Notes: generated by a model from the sequence alone, not told the origin. A stretch of 26,230 nt of DNA from Desulfuromonadaceae bacterium (GCA_013138655.1 WTCI01000183.1:1-26230); one strand, 5' to 3'; positions 15,175 through 24,253 are shown, counted from the first letter of the stretch. Made by a program: numbers and translations.

Positions 15175-16365
15175 ATGAATACTGAACAGAAAAAATCGCG
15201 CATGGCACTAAAAATCATCCTGCCGATCCTGATTCTGCTCCTCGGTATCGGTGCCTTTGTCGGCATCGGAAAGCTGAAAAAGCCCCCCCAGAGACAAATC
15301 TCGCAACAGCTTGGAATCCTCGTCGATGTGATCGAATTGCAGGCGGCTCCACACCAGGTGACCGTTCATGCCACCGGGACAGTTCAGACCGAGCAGGAGA
15401 TTGCCCTGGTTCCCGAGGTCAGCGGCAAGGTCAACTGGATATCTCCCCGACTGGTCGGCGGCGGGATGTTCAAAAATGGTGAAATCCTACTTAAAATTGA
15501 ACAGAGCGACTACCTGCTTACTGTCGAAAAGGCCCGGGCCGATATCGCCCGCGCCCAAGTGGCCCTGAAAACCGAGCAGGAAAGGGCTCGCGTCGCCCGG
15601 CAGGAGTGGCAGCGGGTCGCTCTTCCCGACAACAGCGAACCGGGTCCACTGGTCACCCGTGAAATTCAGCTGCAACAGGAACAAGCCAATCTGGCGGCGG
15701 CCCAAGCGAATCTGCAACTGGCATCGTTGAACCTGCAGAGGACCGAATTAAAAGCACCATTCAACGGGCGAATCCGCCGGGAACAGGTTGATCTCGGTCA
15801 GTACCTGCGGGCCGGCACCAGCATCGGCAGTTTTGCCGGGACCGACCGGGCTGAAATTCACATCCCGCTGCCGACACAAGAACTGAAATGGCTGACAATC
15901 CCGATGGCCGGCAGCACCCGGAGCGGCTCGACTGCGTATATTGATCTGCCCGGCAACCGGCAGACACGTTGGCAGGGACGGATTGTCCGCAGCCTCGGCG
16001 AAATAGATCCCGGCAGTCACATGGCCACGGTCATCGTCGTCGTCGATGATCCCTATCAACTTGCCGGCTCAAGCGGATTGCCCGACCTGGCAACCGGACT
16101 GTTTGTCGATATTGAACTGCTGGGGAATCGGCTGGACAGCATCATCAGCATTCCCCGTGATGCCTTACGCAACAACCAGCAGGTCTGGATCGCGGATGAC
16201 AAGAACCGTTTGCGCCTGCGGCCGGTTGACATCCTGCGCCGCGAGCAGCGGCAACTGTTGATCAGCAAGGGGGTTTCATCAGGAGAAAGATTGATCATGA
16301 CAACCCTTTCTCCTGCGGCTGAGGGGATGCTGTTGCGGCCGGTCCTGCAGGAGCGCCGCTTATGA
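15175..16365 (+). CDS. RND efflux membrane-fusion (periplasmic adaptor) protein
   Basis: The 396-residue adaptor links the inner-membrane pump to the outer-membrane channel. It has one N-terminal membrane anchor (LKIILPILILLLGIGAFVGIG, split near residues 12-32) and a lipoyl/barrel-sandwich domain with TVHATGTVQTEQEIALVPEV and GRIRREQVDLGQYL. A coiled hairpin rich in Gln and Ala covers about residues 115-190, followed by beta-barrel segments with IVRSLGEIDPGSHMATVIVV. The ribosome-binding site is weak (AGGC only). The stop codon overlaps the RND gene start (ATGA at 16362-16365). Confidence 0.93.
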   Translation: MNTEQKKSRMALKIILPILILLLGIGAFVGIGKLKKPPQRQISQQLGILVDVIELQAAPHQVTVHATGTVQTEQEIALVPEVSGKVNWISPRLVGGGMFKNGEILLKIEQSDYLLTVEKARADIARAQVALKTEQERARVARQEWQRVALPDNSEPGPLVTREIQLQQEQANLAAAQANLQLASLNLQRTELKAPFNGRIRREQVDLGQYLRAGTSIGSFAGTDRAEIHIPLPTQELKWLTIPMAGSTRSGSTAYIDLPGNRQTRWQGRIVRSLGEIDPGSHMATVIVVVDDPYQLAGSSGLPDLATGLFVDIELLGNRLDSIISIPRDALRNNQQVWIADDKNRLRLRPVDILRREQRQLLISKGVSSGERLIMTTLSPAAEGMLLRPVLQERRL

Positions 16366-19300
16366 ACGGAGCGATCAAATGGATGGCCCGTAATCACGTG
16401 GCCGCCAACCTGCTGATGATGGTACTGCTGCTCGGCGGATTCATCATGGCCCCAAGCATCAAACAGGAAATCTTCCCGGAAGTTTCTCTCGATCGCGTTT
16501 CGGTATCGGTTGCCTATCCCGGTGCGGGTCCCGAAGAGGTCGAGGAAGGGATCATTCTCAAAATCGAGGAGAGCCTGACCGCGGTTGACGGTATCAAGCA
16601 GCTGAAGGCAACGGCCAATGAAGGTTCCGGCTCGGTCATTGCCGAAGTCTATTCCGACATTGACGTCGATGACGTTCTGCAGGATATCAAGAGCGAGATC
16701 GACCGCATCAGCACTTTTCCGGAAGATGCGGAAAAACCGATCATTAGCAAGCTCTCCAACCGCCGTGAAGTGATCTCGGTGGTTATTTACGGTGAAACGT
16801 CCGAACAAGTATTACGTGAGCAGGCGGAACAAATCCGTGACGAGTTGCTGGAATTGCCGGACATCACCCAGGTTGATCTGAGCGGTGTCCGCCCTTTCGA
16901 AATCACCATCGAAGTTCCGGAAGAGAACCTGCGGCGCTACAACCTGACTCTCGATCAGGTGGCCGCCCGGATTCGGGCCGCGTCCCTTGACCTGCCCGGT
17001 GGTACGATCAAGACCAGCGGCGGGGAGATCCTGCTGCGGACCAAGGAACGCCGCTACTGGGGACCGGAATACGCTGACATCACCATCATCGGCAAAGCGG
17101 ACGGCAGCCAGGTCCGGCTGGGCGAAATCGCCAATGTGATCGATGGGTTTGCCGACAGTGAAACCTACGGCCGTTTTGACGGCAAACCGGCGGCGATGGT
17201 GAAAGTATTCCGTATTGGCGAGCAGAAACCGACTGAAATCTCCGCACGGGTGATTGCCTACGTTGACCAGAAACGGCAGGAATCGCCGGAAAGCCTGCAA
17301 CTGGCGATCTGGAACGATACCACCGAGATTTTTAACAGCCGTATGAGCCTGCTGCAGAAAAACGCCATGATCGGTTTAACCCTGGTGGTTATCATCCTTG
17401 GGCTGTTCCTGGAAATCCGCCTCGCTGCCTGGGTGATGCTCGGCATCCCCATTTCCTTTTTCGGCACCCTGTTCGTCATGCCCTGGCTCGGGGTTTCGAT
17501 CAACATGATTTCGCTGTTCGCCTTCATTCTGGCGCTGGGGATTCTCGTCGATGATGCCATCGTCATCGGCGAAAATATCTTTGAACACCGGCAGCGGGGA
17601 AAACCCTATGCCCAGGCAGCGATTGACGGGACTCTGGAAGTCGCCATCCCGGTCACCTTCTCAATTCTCACCACCATCGCAGCCTTTTTACCGCTGATTT
17701 TTGTCAGCGGCATGATGGGCAAGTTCATCCAGGTCATACCGCTTATCGTTATCACCCTGCTGTTGATGTCGCTGATCGAATCACTGCTGGTGCTCCCGGC
17801 GCATCTCAGTTTCGGCAAAGCACGATCGCAGAATGGCGGCCTGCTCGGCCGGATTGACCGGGTTCGCCAACGGTTCGGTGACAGCCTGGAACGCTTCATC
17901 AACGGCCCCTATCTGCAACTCCTCAAGCTCAACCTCAATTTTCGCTACGCCTCGCTGGCCATCGGCCTCACAGCACTGCTGCTGACGATCGGTATCGTCA
18001 AGGGCGGTTTGATCAAGTTCACCTTCATGCCGGAAGTTGACGGTGACCGGATTACCGTCGCCATCCAGATGAATCGCGGGGTGCCGATCGAAGAGACCGG
18101 CCGGGTTGCCGACCTGATCCTGCAAAAAGGGCTGGAAACCGTCGCCGAATACGATGCTGAACGTCCGGCGGGGGACAGTATTCTGCGCAATGTTTATACC
18201 GTGGTTGGTGGCAATATTGCCGGCGGTGGACCCGGTGGCGGTTCCAGTACAACCGCAACCCACATGAGTAATATTGCCATGTTTCTGACCAAGAGCGAGT
18301 TGCGTGATATCCCGGCAACGGAAATATCCACCACTTGGCGCAAAAAAGTCGGTGAAATCCCCGGCATCGATTCCCTCACCTTCAGGTCCAACCTGGTGCG
18401 GATGGGTGCCGATATCGACGTGCTGCTGGCCCATCAGGATTTTGCCGCACTGGAGCAATCCTCTGAACGCATTCGCACCGCCCTCGCTGCCTATCAAGGG
18501 GTCAGTGACATTGAAGATACTTATGCACGGGGCAAACGGGAGATTAAACTGAAACTGAAACCGGCGGCCCGTACCTTGGGAATCACCGAAAGCGATCTGG
18601 GCCGCCAGATCCGGGCCGCTTTCTATGGTGCTGAGGCCTTACGCCTGCAACGCGGCCGGAATGAGCTCAAGGTGATGGTTCGCTACCCCGACGCGGATCG
18701 GCGCGAACTCTGGAATTTTGAAACCATGCGCATCCGCACGCCGACCGGCCAGGAAATTCCCCTGACCCAGGCGGCGGAAATCATCGAAGGATACGGCTTC
18801 TCGGAAATTAACCGCACCGACCGCAAACGGGTGATCAATGTTTCGGCAACCGTGGATGGGCAGCAGGCAAACGCCCAGGAAATCATCACCGACCTGAAAC
18901 GGAACCTGCTTCCGCAGTTGCTTGCGGACTACCCGGGGCTCACTTGGGATATGGAGGGAGAAGAAAAAGAACGCAGCGAATCATTGGGCAGCATGCTCAA
19001 CGGTTTTAAGCTGGCGATGGTGGCCATCTTCACCCTGCTGGCCATCCCCTTCCGCAGCTACAGCCAACCGTTGTTGATCATGGCGGCAATCCCCTTCGGG
19101 ATGATCGGCGCGGTGCTCGGCCACATCATCATGGGTTTTAATCTGAGCCTGCTGAGTCTGTTCGGTCTGGTGGCCCTCTCCGGTGTGGTGATTAATGATT
19201 CCCTGCTGTTGATCGACAAAGCAAATCGCAACCGTCGTGCAGGAATCCCTCTGTATGAGGCAATTGTTTCTGCCGCAACCCGGCGCTTTCGACCCATCGT

Positions 19301-19517
19301 ACTGACGTCGCTGACGACCTTTTTCGGCCTCGTGCCGATGATTCTGGAAACCAGCGTTCAGGCGCAATTCCTCGTGCCGATGGCGATCTCCCTCGGTTTC
19401 GGCATCCTCTTCGGCACCGGAATTATCCTGCTGTTGATTCCAGCACTATATTTAATTCTGGAAGATATCAGGCGGCTGTTCGGCCTGAAAGAGGAGCATG
19501 CAAAATACGATACGTAA
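16362..19517 (+). CDS. RND efflux pump, inner-membrane permease
   Basis: The 1051-residue protein is a proton-driven resistance-nodulation-division transporter of the AcrB/HAE-1-like class. It shows the internal duplication: a membrane helix at residues 13-31 and IKQEIFPEVSLDRVSVSVAYPGAGPEEVEEGI, then six helices from about residue 335. GILVDDAIVIGENIFEHR carries the D397/D398 proton-relay pair, and a second helix bundle from about residue 880 contains LSGVVINDSLLLIDKANR. Large periplasmic porter domains follow each first helix. A glycine-rich loop, GGNIAGGGPGGGSS, lies at about residues 615-628 in the second porter half. Substrate class is not readable; presence of the aspartate pair argues for drug or lipid-type rather than a defective pump. 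The gene overlaps the adaptor by four bases. Confidence 0.95.
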   Translation: MNGAIKWMARNHVAANLLMMVLLLGGFIMAPSIKQEIFPEVSLDRVSVSVAYPGAGPEEVEEGIILKIEESLTAVDGIKQLKATANEGSGSVIAEVYSDIDVDDVLQDIKSEIDRISTFPEDAEKPIISKLSNRREVISVVIYGETSEQVLREQAEQIRDELLELPDITQVDLSGVRPFEITIEVPEENLRRYNLTLDQVAARIRAASLDLPGGTIKTSGGEILLRTKERRYWGPEYADITIIGKADGSQVRLGEIANVIDGFADSETYGRFDGKPAAMVKVFRIGEQKPTEISARVIAYVDQKRQESPESLQLAIWNDTTEIFNSRMSLLQKNAMIGLTLVVIILGLFLEIRLAAWVMLGIPISFFGTLFVMPWLGVSINMISLFAFILALGILVDDAIVIGENIFEHRQRGKPYAQAAIDGTLEVAIPVTFSILTTIAAFLPLIFVSGMMGKFIQVIPLIVITLLLMSLIESLLVLPAHLSFGKARSQNGGLLGRIDRVRQRFGDSLERFINGPYLQLLKLNLNFRYASLAIGLTALLLTIGIVKGGLIKFTFMPEVDGDRITVAIQMNRGVPIEETGRVADLILQKGLETVAEYDAERPAGDSILRNVYTVVGGNIAGGGPGGGSSTTATHMSNIAMFLTKSELRDIPATEISTTWRKKVGEIPGIDSLTFRSNLVRMGADIDVLLAHQDFAALEQSSERIRTALAAYQGVSDIEDTYARGKREIKLKLKPAARTLGITESDLGRQIRAAFYGAEALRLQRGRNELKVMVRYPDADRRELWNFETMRIRTPTGQEIPLTQAAEIIEGYGFSEINRTDRKRVINVSATVDGQQANAQEIITDLKRNLLPQLLADYPGLTWDMEGEEKERSESLGSMLNGFKLAMVAIFTLLAIPFRSYSQPLLIMAAIPFGMIGAVLGHIIMGFNLSLLSLFGLVALSGVVINDSLLLIDKANRNRRAGIPLYEAIVSAATRRFRPIVLTSLTTFFGLVPMILETSVQAQFLVPMAISLGFGILFGTGIILLLIPALYLILEDIRRLFGLKEEHAKYDT

Positions 19518-19848
19518 ACGTAACGATTCCGAACATTGCTTCGCCTGTCTTGCCACCCCGGACAGAGAAGAAGCAGAGTTTGTTATTGATCTCTTTTTCA
19601 CCTCCCTCGGGACTGAGCACGATATTTTCGGTTTTTCCATTCCGTTTCTCATCATCCCCGGATATTCAGCTGCCTCTGACATTAACCTGCTGACAATGGA
19701 GATGTTTCACGGGATCAGCGAAATGTACTACTATCTGAGTGACAGCGGTGGCAATGTTCTGCTTCGTCGCGAAAAGGCAAAAGCATCCGTACGCACGGAC
19801 AAACTGGCCCTGCCGATCATCACGATTCCAATCAATACCATGGATTGA
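19498..19848 (+). CDS. Hypothetical protein overlapping the RND gene end
   Basis: I do not recognise this 116-residue protein. It starts at ATG 19498, 20 bases inside the end of the RND gene in another frame. AAAGAGG just upstream has close spacing, so a different start is possible. It has an early CFAC pair, a hydrophobic stretch FGFSIPFLIIPGYSAASDINL, a helical MEMFHGISEMYYYLSD and a basic RREKAKASVRTDK before the end. There is no signal peptide. Overlap and shared orientation suggest it is the last gene of the efflux operon. The bases after the stop contain GAGCATGCTC, a 10-base palindrome, but no T-run. Confidence 0.5.
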   Translation: MQNTIRKRNDSEHCFACLATPDREEAEFVIDLFFTSLGTEHDIFGFSIPFLIIPGYSAASDINLLTMEMFHGISEMYYYLSDSGGNVLLRREKAKASVRTDKLALPIITIPINTMD

Positions 19849-20049
19849 GCATGCTCGAAGCATGGCCGGAACAATAACCACATGGGGGAATAATAGCAGT
19901 GATAGAAGATTACGATTCATCTTGGGAAAAGTTCTCGCGGATTCAGGGGTTAACATGGGGTTGAATTTGTAGTATATCGGGTATAGCATCGCATATCGCA
20001 GATATCGAAATTGCGCTATCTGTATGAAAATATTAAAAGGAGAGCGGGT

Positions 20050-20916
20050 ATGATCAAGGAGATTGGCTTCATCGGTTTGGGGACTGTCGGCAGATTCATG
20101 GCAGAAAATCTACTCAAAGGACGCTACAACCTGACGGTCTTCGACAACAATGCCGAAGCGGTCCAGACTCTGGTTGATAAAGGAGCAGTCGCCGCCTCTT
20201 CGGCCGTTGAGGCGGTAAAAGGGAAAGATTTGGTCATGACCGTTTTGCCTGGTGAGACGGGACTGCAGCAGACTTTTTCAGCGAAAGGGGGAGTTCTTGA
20301 AGAGATCACTCCCGGCACGATCCTGTGTGACTTGGGAACCCACTCCCTGGAAGTCACTGAAGAGGTGTCTAAAAAGGCCGCCGAGCGCAAAATTCTGTTT
20401 CTGGATGCACCGGTGTGGGGAACCAAGGAACATGCGGCCAATGGCCTGCTGACCATTCTGGTCGGTGGTGACAACTCGGTGGTCGGCCGTTGTCGCGAGG
20501 TGCTGTCCCATGTCGGCTTGAATATTCTGCATGTCGGCGATATTGGTGACGCAACCAGAATGAAATTTGTGGTCACTCTGGTCCAGTCGCAGCTGATGGA
20601 AGCTCTGGCTGAAGGTCTGGTGTTCGGTGACTGTCTGGGGTTCAGCAATGATCAGATTCTTGAAGTACTGGATGCCGGTGGCGTTGCATCGCCGTTGCTG
20701 CACAAAAAAGGGCGCTCCATGGCCCGCGGCGATTTCAGTCGCAATCTGGCATTAAAGTATGTCTATGAAGGGTTGCTGAAAGTGAAAGAGGCTGCGGATA
20801 CCACCGGTACACGGTTGCCGGGGATGGAAGCAACCCTGAATGTTTATGCTGAGGCGATGGAAGATGGCCGCGGTGAAGAGGACTTCTCGGCCATTATCAA
20901 GGTGTTACGCAAGTAA
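20050..20916 (+). CDS. NAD(P)-dependent beta-hydroxyacid dehydrogenase family reductase
   Basis: The 288-residue enzyme belongs to the 3-hydroxyisobutyrate/6-phosphogluconate-type family that also includes glyoxylate and succinic-semialdehyde reductases, the latter described from Geobacter. The N-terminal Rossmann fold shows IGFIGLGTVGRFMAENLL with GLGTVG at residues 9-14. FLDAPVWGTKEHAANGLL is the substrate-binding segment, and RMKFVVTLVQSQ supplies the expected catalytic lysine, K172. Substrate is not determined. I chose ATG 20050 because AAAGGAG lies about seven bases upstream; the frame is open from 20011. Upstream, 19849-20049 holds no gene but has TATCG three times (19975, 19994, 20003). 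Confidence 0.88.
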   Translation: MIKEIGFIGLGTVGRFMAENLLKGRYNLTVFDNNAEAVQTLVDKGAVAASSAVEAVKGKDLVMTVLPGETGLQQTFSAKGGVLEEITPGTILCDLGTHSLEVTEEVSKKAAERKILFLDAPVWGTKEHAANGLLTILVGGDNSVVGRCREVLSHVGLNILHVGDIGDATRMKFVVTLVQSQLMEALAEGLVFGDCLGFSNDQILEVLDAGGVASPLLHKKGRSMARGDFSRNLALKYVYEGLLKVKEAADTTGTRLPGMEATLNVYAEAMEDGRGEEDFSAIIKVLRK

Positions 20917-20917
20917 A

Positions 20918-20937
20918 AATGATGGTCTCGCAAAAAA
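20918..20937 (-). repeat. 20-base dispersed repeat, copy B (inverted)
   Basis: AATGATGGTCTCGCAAAAAA begins two bases after the reductase stop codon and is the exact reverse complement of 3947-3966. Its position directly behind a gene matches the other copies. Confidence 0.7.
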
Positions 20938-20954
20938 AATACGCTGGCTTACAG

Positions 20955-21006
20955 GGGAACCAACAGCGGCGGGAGGGCTTTCATTCTCCCGCCGTTGTTG
21001 GTTCCC
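20955..21006 (+). terminator. Long 21-base-pair stem-loop after the reductase gene
   Basis: Bases 20955-20975 pair with 20986-21006 over 21 positions, all Watson-Crick except one G-T wobble, across a 10-base loop. The arms begin GGGAACCAACA and end TGTTGGTTCCC. There is no T-run after it, so it is not a standard intrinsic terminator. It may stabilise the reductase mRNA end, act with Rho, or be the footprint of a small mobile element. Confidence 0.65.
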
Positions 21007-21396
21007 TCTCCACCGAGGAGCCGGTTGATGAGATAGCCTCGCCCCGCTGCTAAAATCAGCTATGATATTTTTCCAGCATAGCCTTGCCTTGTCAAAAAAA
21101 CCGACATTAAAAAACCCACATCTCTTGAGCCCGTAGACGACTGAAAAAATATCTCAACAAAACTTTATTCTTTCACCGTAGATTGTCACATAAAAACAGT
21201 CATTTTAGTGAAGTACAAAGTATTCCAAAAAGCACGTCAAGCAATAAGCAGCTAAAAGAATCTCACACTAGGTATAATGCTTGCAACTATTGGGAAAATG
21301 TAAGAAAATCGCCGGCAAATGTTCATCATACAATGATCTTTTTTGTCAAAATTTTATAGACGAGAGGTAGGAAAACAATATCAGAGGAGCACGCAA
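21007..21396. other. A/T-rich non-coding spacer upstream of the PilZ gene
   Basis: This stretch has no gene I can support on either strand. It is markedly A/T-rich compared with its flanks and contains the promoter candidate at 21270-21285 plus the leader of the PilZ gene, about 100 bases long if that promoter is used. A small RNA cannot be excluded but no clear independent terminator is seen. Confidence 0.4.
21270..21285 (+). promoter_or_regulatory. Promoter candidate: sigma-54-like, overlapping TATAAT
   Basis: AGGTATAATGCTTGCA keeps the GG and TTGCA elements of a -24/-12 promoter with exact spacing, though TGGCAC is degenerate (AGGTAT). The same bases contain a perfect -10 hexamer TATAAT at 21273-21278, but no good -35 lies 16-18 bases upstream. 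Start would be near 21296 (sigma-54) or 21285 (sigma-70). Confidence 0.45.
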
Positions 21397-21774
21397 ATGG
21401 AAAGTCGGCTCAAACACCAACCCCCCAGAGCCCACCAGCGCTTCAAGGCGGGGCCCCGAGCACTGGTTCTTGTCGATCAAGGGCCGGAAGCCCTCCCCTA
21501 TCACATCGTGGATATCAGTGAAGGCGGCCTCGCCTTCCGCTACCTCGGACAAAAACTAAAACGCTCAGAGGTCAAAGAAATCAGTCTGTATAATGACCAA
21601 GAGCTGATCGTTGATACCCTCCCGGTTCAAGCAGTTTCCGACTTTCGCTTACAGGACAATCTGGTTCCGGTGCGGCGTGCCAGTATCACTTTCAAAGAGC
21701 TCAAAGTAGAGCAAAAAAGCAAACTGGAACACTTTATCCGAGCTTTCACCGAAGCACCCCTCCCAATCCCCTGA
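21397..21774 (+). CDS. PilZ-domain cyclic-di-GMP-binding protein
   Basis: The 125-residue protein is essentially one PilZ domain. Both ligand motifs are present: R11-x-x-x-R15 in RAHQRF, and D39-x-S41-x-x-G44 in HIVDISEGGLAFRY. Binding of cyclic di-GMP is therefore likely. PilZ proteins adjust motility, pilus assembly or polysaccharide output. ATG 21397 is preceded by GAGGAG at 21384-21389 with seven bases of spacing, better than the upstream in-frame start at 21343. It has its own terminator, so it is probably monocistronic, but the next gene is a PilB/GspE-type ATPase with MshEN-like repeats, a plausible functional neighbour. Confidence 0.88.
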   Translation: MESRLKHQPPRAHQRFKAGPRALVLVDQGPEALPYHIVDISEGGLAFRYLGQKLKRSEVKEISLYNDQELIVDTLPVQAVSDFRLQDNLVPVRRASITFKELKVEQKSKLEHFIRAFTEAPLPIP

Positions 21775-21798
21775 CCCGAAAAGCTTCCCACAACTTCA

Positions 21799-21836
21799 AG
21801 CCATCGGCAGCCACACTGGTTCCCGATGGCTTTTTT
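21799..21836 (+). terminator. Intrinsic terminator after the PilZ gene
   Basis: AGCCATCGG at 21799-21807 pairs perfectly with CCGATGGCT at 21823-21831 and is followed by six Ts (21831-21836). It separates the PilZ gene from the downstream ATPase gene. Confidence 0.88.
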
Positions 21837-21973
21837 GCTGCAAAAACAAACGTCTCTGGGTACACTGTAAATACTTTGGATGGCCCAACAAGAATCGGCC
21901 GCGGTCATCGGAAAAAAACTGTTGTGATTTTAGCAAACAGCTTCACCTTGCCATAACCCGCAGTGGGGGAACA

Positions 21974-24253
21974 ATGAAACACCCGTTGATCATTAAGTTT
22001 CTGACCGGCCGTGAAGAACGTGTCAATCTTCTGCGCCCTTTTCATCCCCGTGACAAACAACTACAGGTCGAGCTCGACCGTTGTCAGGAAGATATCCAGG
22101 TTCCTCTGGACGAACTCTGCTACATTATGGTGATCGACAAGAGCAGTTGGCAATTACCGGTCAAAGAAGGTGAACTTGTCGAACATATTGAAACCACAAC
22201 CGGCGACAACTTCGATTTAAGGGTCCCACCCGGGCAGAACTACAAAAGCGGCTTTTACGCTTTTCCCATCGATCAAAATGCCTCTTATCGTAATGTCTTC
22301 TTTACTTTTACCGGCATCCGCCAACGCTGCGAAGAACGTCCCTTGAGCGATATCCTGGAAGAACACGGCTGGCTTGAGGAGAATGTTATCTATGAGGTTC
22401 TGGATGAGCAGGAAAAACTGCGCTCGAAAAAGGTGGGTGAAATTCTCACGGAAAAAACCGACCTTTCCCAAGAGAAGATCGTCAAACTGACTGAGCAGGC
22501 CGATACAGGTTCCACCGACAACAAAGTTCGCATTGGTGATCTGCTCATCCAGGCGGGTCTGATCAGCCGTGAAGAGGTTGAGGATGCCTTGCAAACCCAG
22601 TCCGCCGGAAAAAAGAAACGGGTCGGCGAACTGTTGATCGATAAAGGGTTGATCACCGAAGAACAACTGCTGATCGCCCTGTCGGCGAAATTCCGCATGC
22701 CGATCGTTGATCTCAACAGCGTTACCCCGTCACCGGAAGCCTTGGGGGCCCTGACCGAGAACATGGTCCAGCAATTAAAGGTGTTACCACTCAGCCTGGA
22801 AAACCGGCATCTGACCGTCGCCACCTCTGACCCAACCGATCCGACAATCGGCGATAACCTGCGCTTCTTTACCAACCTGATTATTGATTTTGTGGCCGCA
22901 TCGGCGAGCGAAATCCGTGAGGCCATTGAAACCTATTATGGCGGAAGCGCATTTGACGAAGAAAATATCACCGACCTGATTGGCGAACTCTCCAGCGAGC
23001 AGATTGATGTTGAAGAAGAGATCGATGACTCAGTCGATTCAACGGTCAGCGAAACCGACTCCCAAATCATCACCCTGGTCAATCGTATTCTGCTCGACGG
23101 CTTCCGCAGAGGGGCCTCAGATATCCATTTTGAACCGGGGCTGGCTAACCAGCCCTTACAGATTCGTTACCGGATTGACGGCATCTGCACCATTGCTCAC
23201 CAGATCGCCAGCACCCACAAACGGGCGATGATTTCACGGATCAAGATTATCGCCAAGCTCGACATTGCCGAGCGACGCAAACCGCAAAGCGGCAAAATCG
23301 TCATGCGTTCCGATCGCCGAAAAATAGAATTCCGGGTCGAAACCACACCGACAGCCGGCGGGCAGGAGGATGCCGTTTTACGCATCCTCTCCTCCTCACA
23401 ACCGCTAAAAATCAGCGAAATGTCTTTTAGCGAGGACAACCTCAAACATTTCTCCCAGATGCTGGAAAAACCTTATGGGATCATTCTTTGTGTCGGTCCG
23501 ACCGGTTCCGGTAAAACCACCACCCTGCATTCGGCACTCGGCATGATCAATACTCCGGATCGAAAAATCTGGACCGCGGAAGACCCTATCGAGATCACCC
23601 AGCCGGGCTTAAGGCAAGTCCAGGTGAACCCGAAGATCGGTTTTACCTTTGACCAGGCGCTGCGCTCATTCTTGCGCGCCGATCCTGACGTTATCATGAT
23701 CGGTGAAATGCGCGATCCGGAAACCGCGAAAATTGCCATTGAAGCCTCACTGACCGGCCATCTGGTTTTCAGCACGTTACACACCAACAGTGCGGCGGAA
23801 ACCGTGGTCCGTTTGATTGAAATGGGTATGGACCCCTATAATTTTGCGAATGCTTTACTCGGCGTCCTGGCGCAAAGGCTGGCTCGCCGCCTCTGCAACC
23901 AGTGTCGCGAAACTTACCAGCCGACAGAAGAAGAATTGGCGCAATTACGCCATCACTATGGTGAAGATTATTACCAACAGCACGGGCTTCCGCAAAAACC
24001 GGGCGACTTGACCCTCTACCGCGCCAAAGGCTGTGAAAATTGCAATCAAACCGGATACCGGGGGAGAATCGCCATCCATGAACTGCTCTCGGCATCAGAT
24101 GCGATTCGTCGGGCCATAAAAGAAAAAGTTATGTTCGAAGACTTACGTGATCTGGCCATAAACGATGGTATGCGAACACTGCTGATGGATGGCATCCGCA
24201 AAGTTCTGGCCGGACATACCGACCTTGAGCAAATTCTGCGGGTCTGCATGTAA
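21974..24253 (+). CDS. PilB/GspE-family secretion or pilus assembly ATPase
   Basis: This 759-residue ATPase powers assembly of type IV pili or a type II secretion pseudopilus at the inner membrane. The C-terminal motor is complete: Walker A GPTGSGKTTT at residues 508-517, the aspartate box TAEDPIEI, Walker B RADPDVIMIGEMRD, the histidine box TGHLVFSTLHTNSA, and a zinc-binding pair of CxxC motifs (C641/C644 and C687/C690). Residues 122-240 hold four copies of a short (R/K)xGE(I/L)L-type repeat, as in MshEN domains, some of which bind cyclic di-GMP. Residues 1-115 form an extra beta-rich module (KHPLIIKFLTGREERVNLLR) that I cannot name, possibly DUF6982-like. GGGGGA precedes the ATG closely. 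No pilin or secretin gene is adjacent, so the system served is unknown. Confidence 0.92.
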   Translation: MKHPLIIKFLTGREERVNLLRPFHPRDKQLQVELDRCQEDIQVPLDELCYIMVIDKSSWQLPVKEGELVEHIETTTGDNFDLRVPPGQNYKSGFYAFPIDQNASYRNVFFTFTGIRQRCEERPLSDILEEHGWLEENVIYEVLDEQEKLRSKKVGEILTEKTDLSQEKIVKLTEQADTGSTDNKVRIGDLLIQAGLISREEVEDALQTQSAGKKKRVGELLIDKGLITEEQLLIALSAKFRMPIVDLNSVTPSPEALGALTENMVQQLKVLPLSLENRHLTVATSDPTDPTIGDNLRFFTNLIIDFVAASASEIREAIETYYGGSAFDEENITDLIGELSSEQIDVEEEIDDSVDSTVSETDSQIITLVNRILLDGFRRGASDIHFEPGLANQPLQIRYRIDGICTIAHQIASTHKRAMISRIKIIAKLDIAERRKPQSGKIVMRSDRRKIEFRVETTPTAGGQEDAVLRILSSSQPLKISEMSFSEDNLKHFSQMLEKPYGIILCVGPTGSGKTTTLHSALGMINTPDRKIWTAEDPIEITQPGLRQVQVNPKIGFTFDQALRSFLRADPDVIMIGEMRDPETAKIAIEASLTGHLVFSTLHTNSAAETVVRLIEMGMDPYNFANALLGVLAQRLARRLCNQCRETYQPTEEELAQLRHHYGEDYYQQHGLPQKPGDLTLYRAKGCENCNQTGYRGRIAIHELLSASDAIRRAIKEKVMFEDLRDLAINDGMRTLLMDGIRKVLAGHTDLEQILRVCM

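Noticed and set aside
16812-18497. Minus-strand frames opposite the RND gene
   Set aside because: Shadows of a 1051-residue gene with complete RND motifs.
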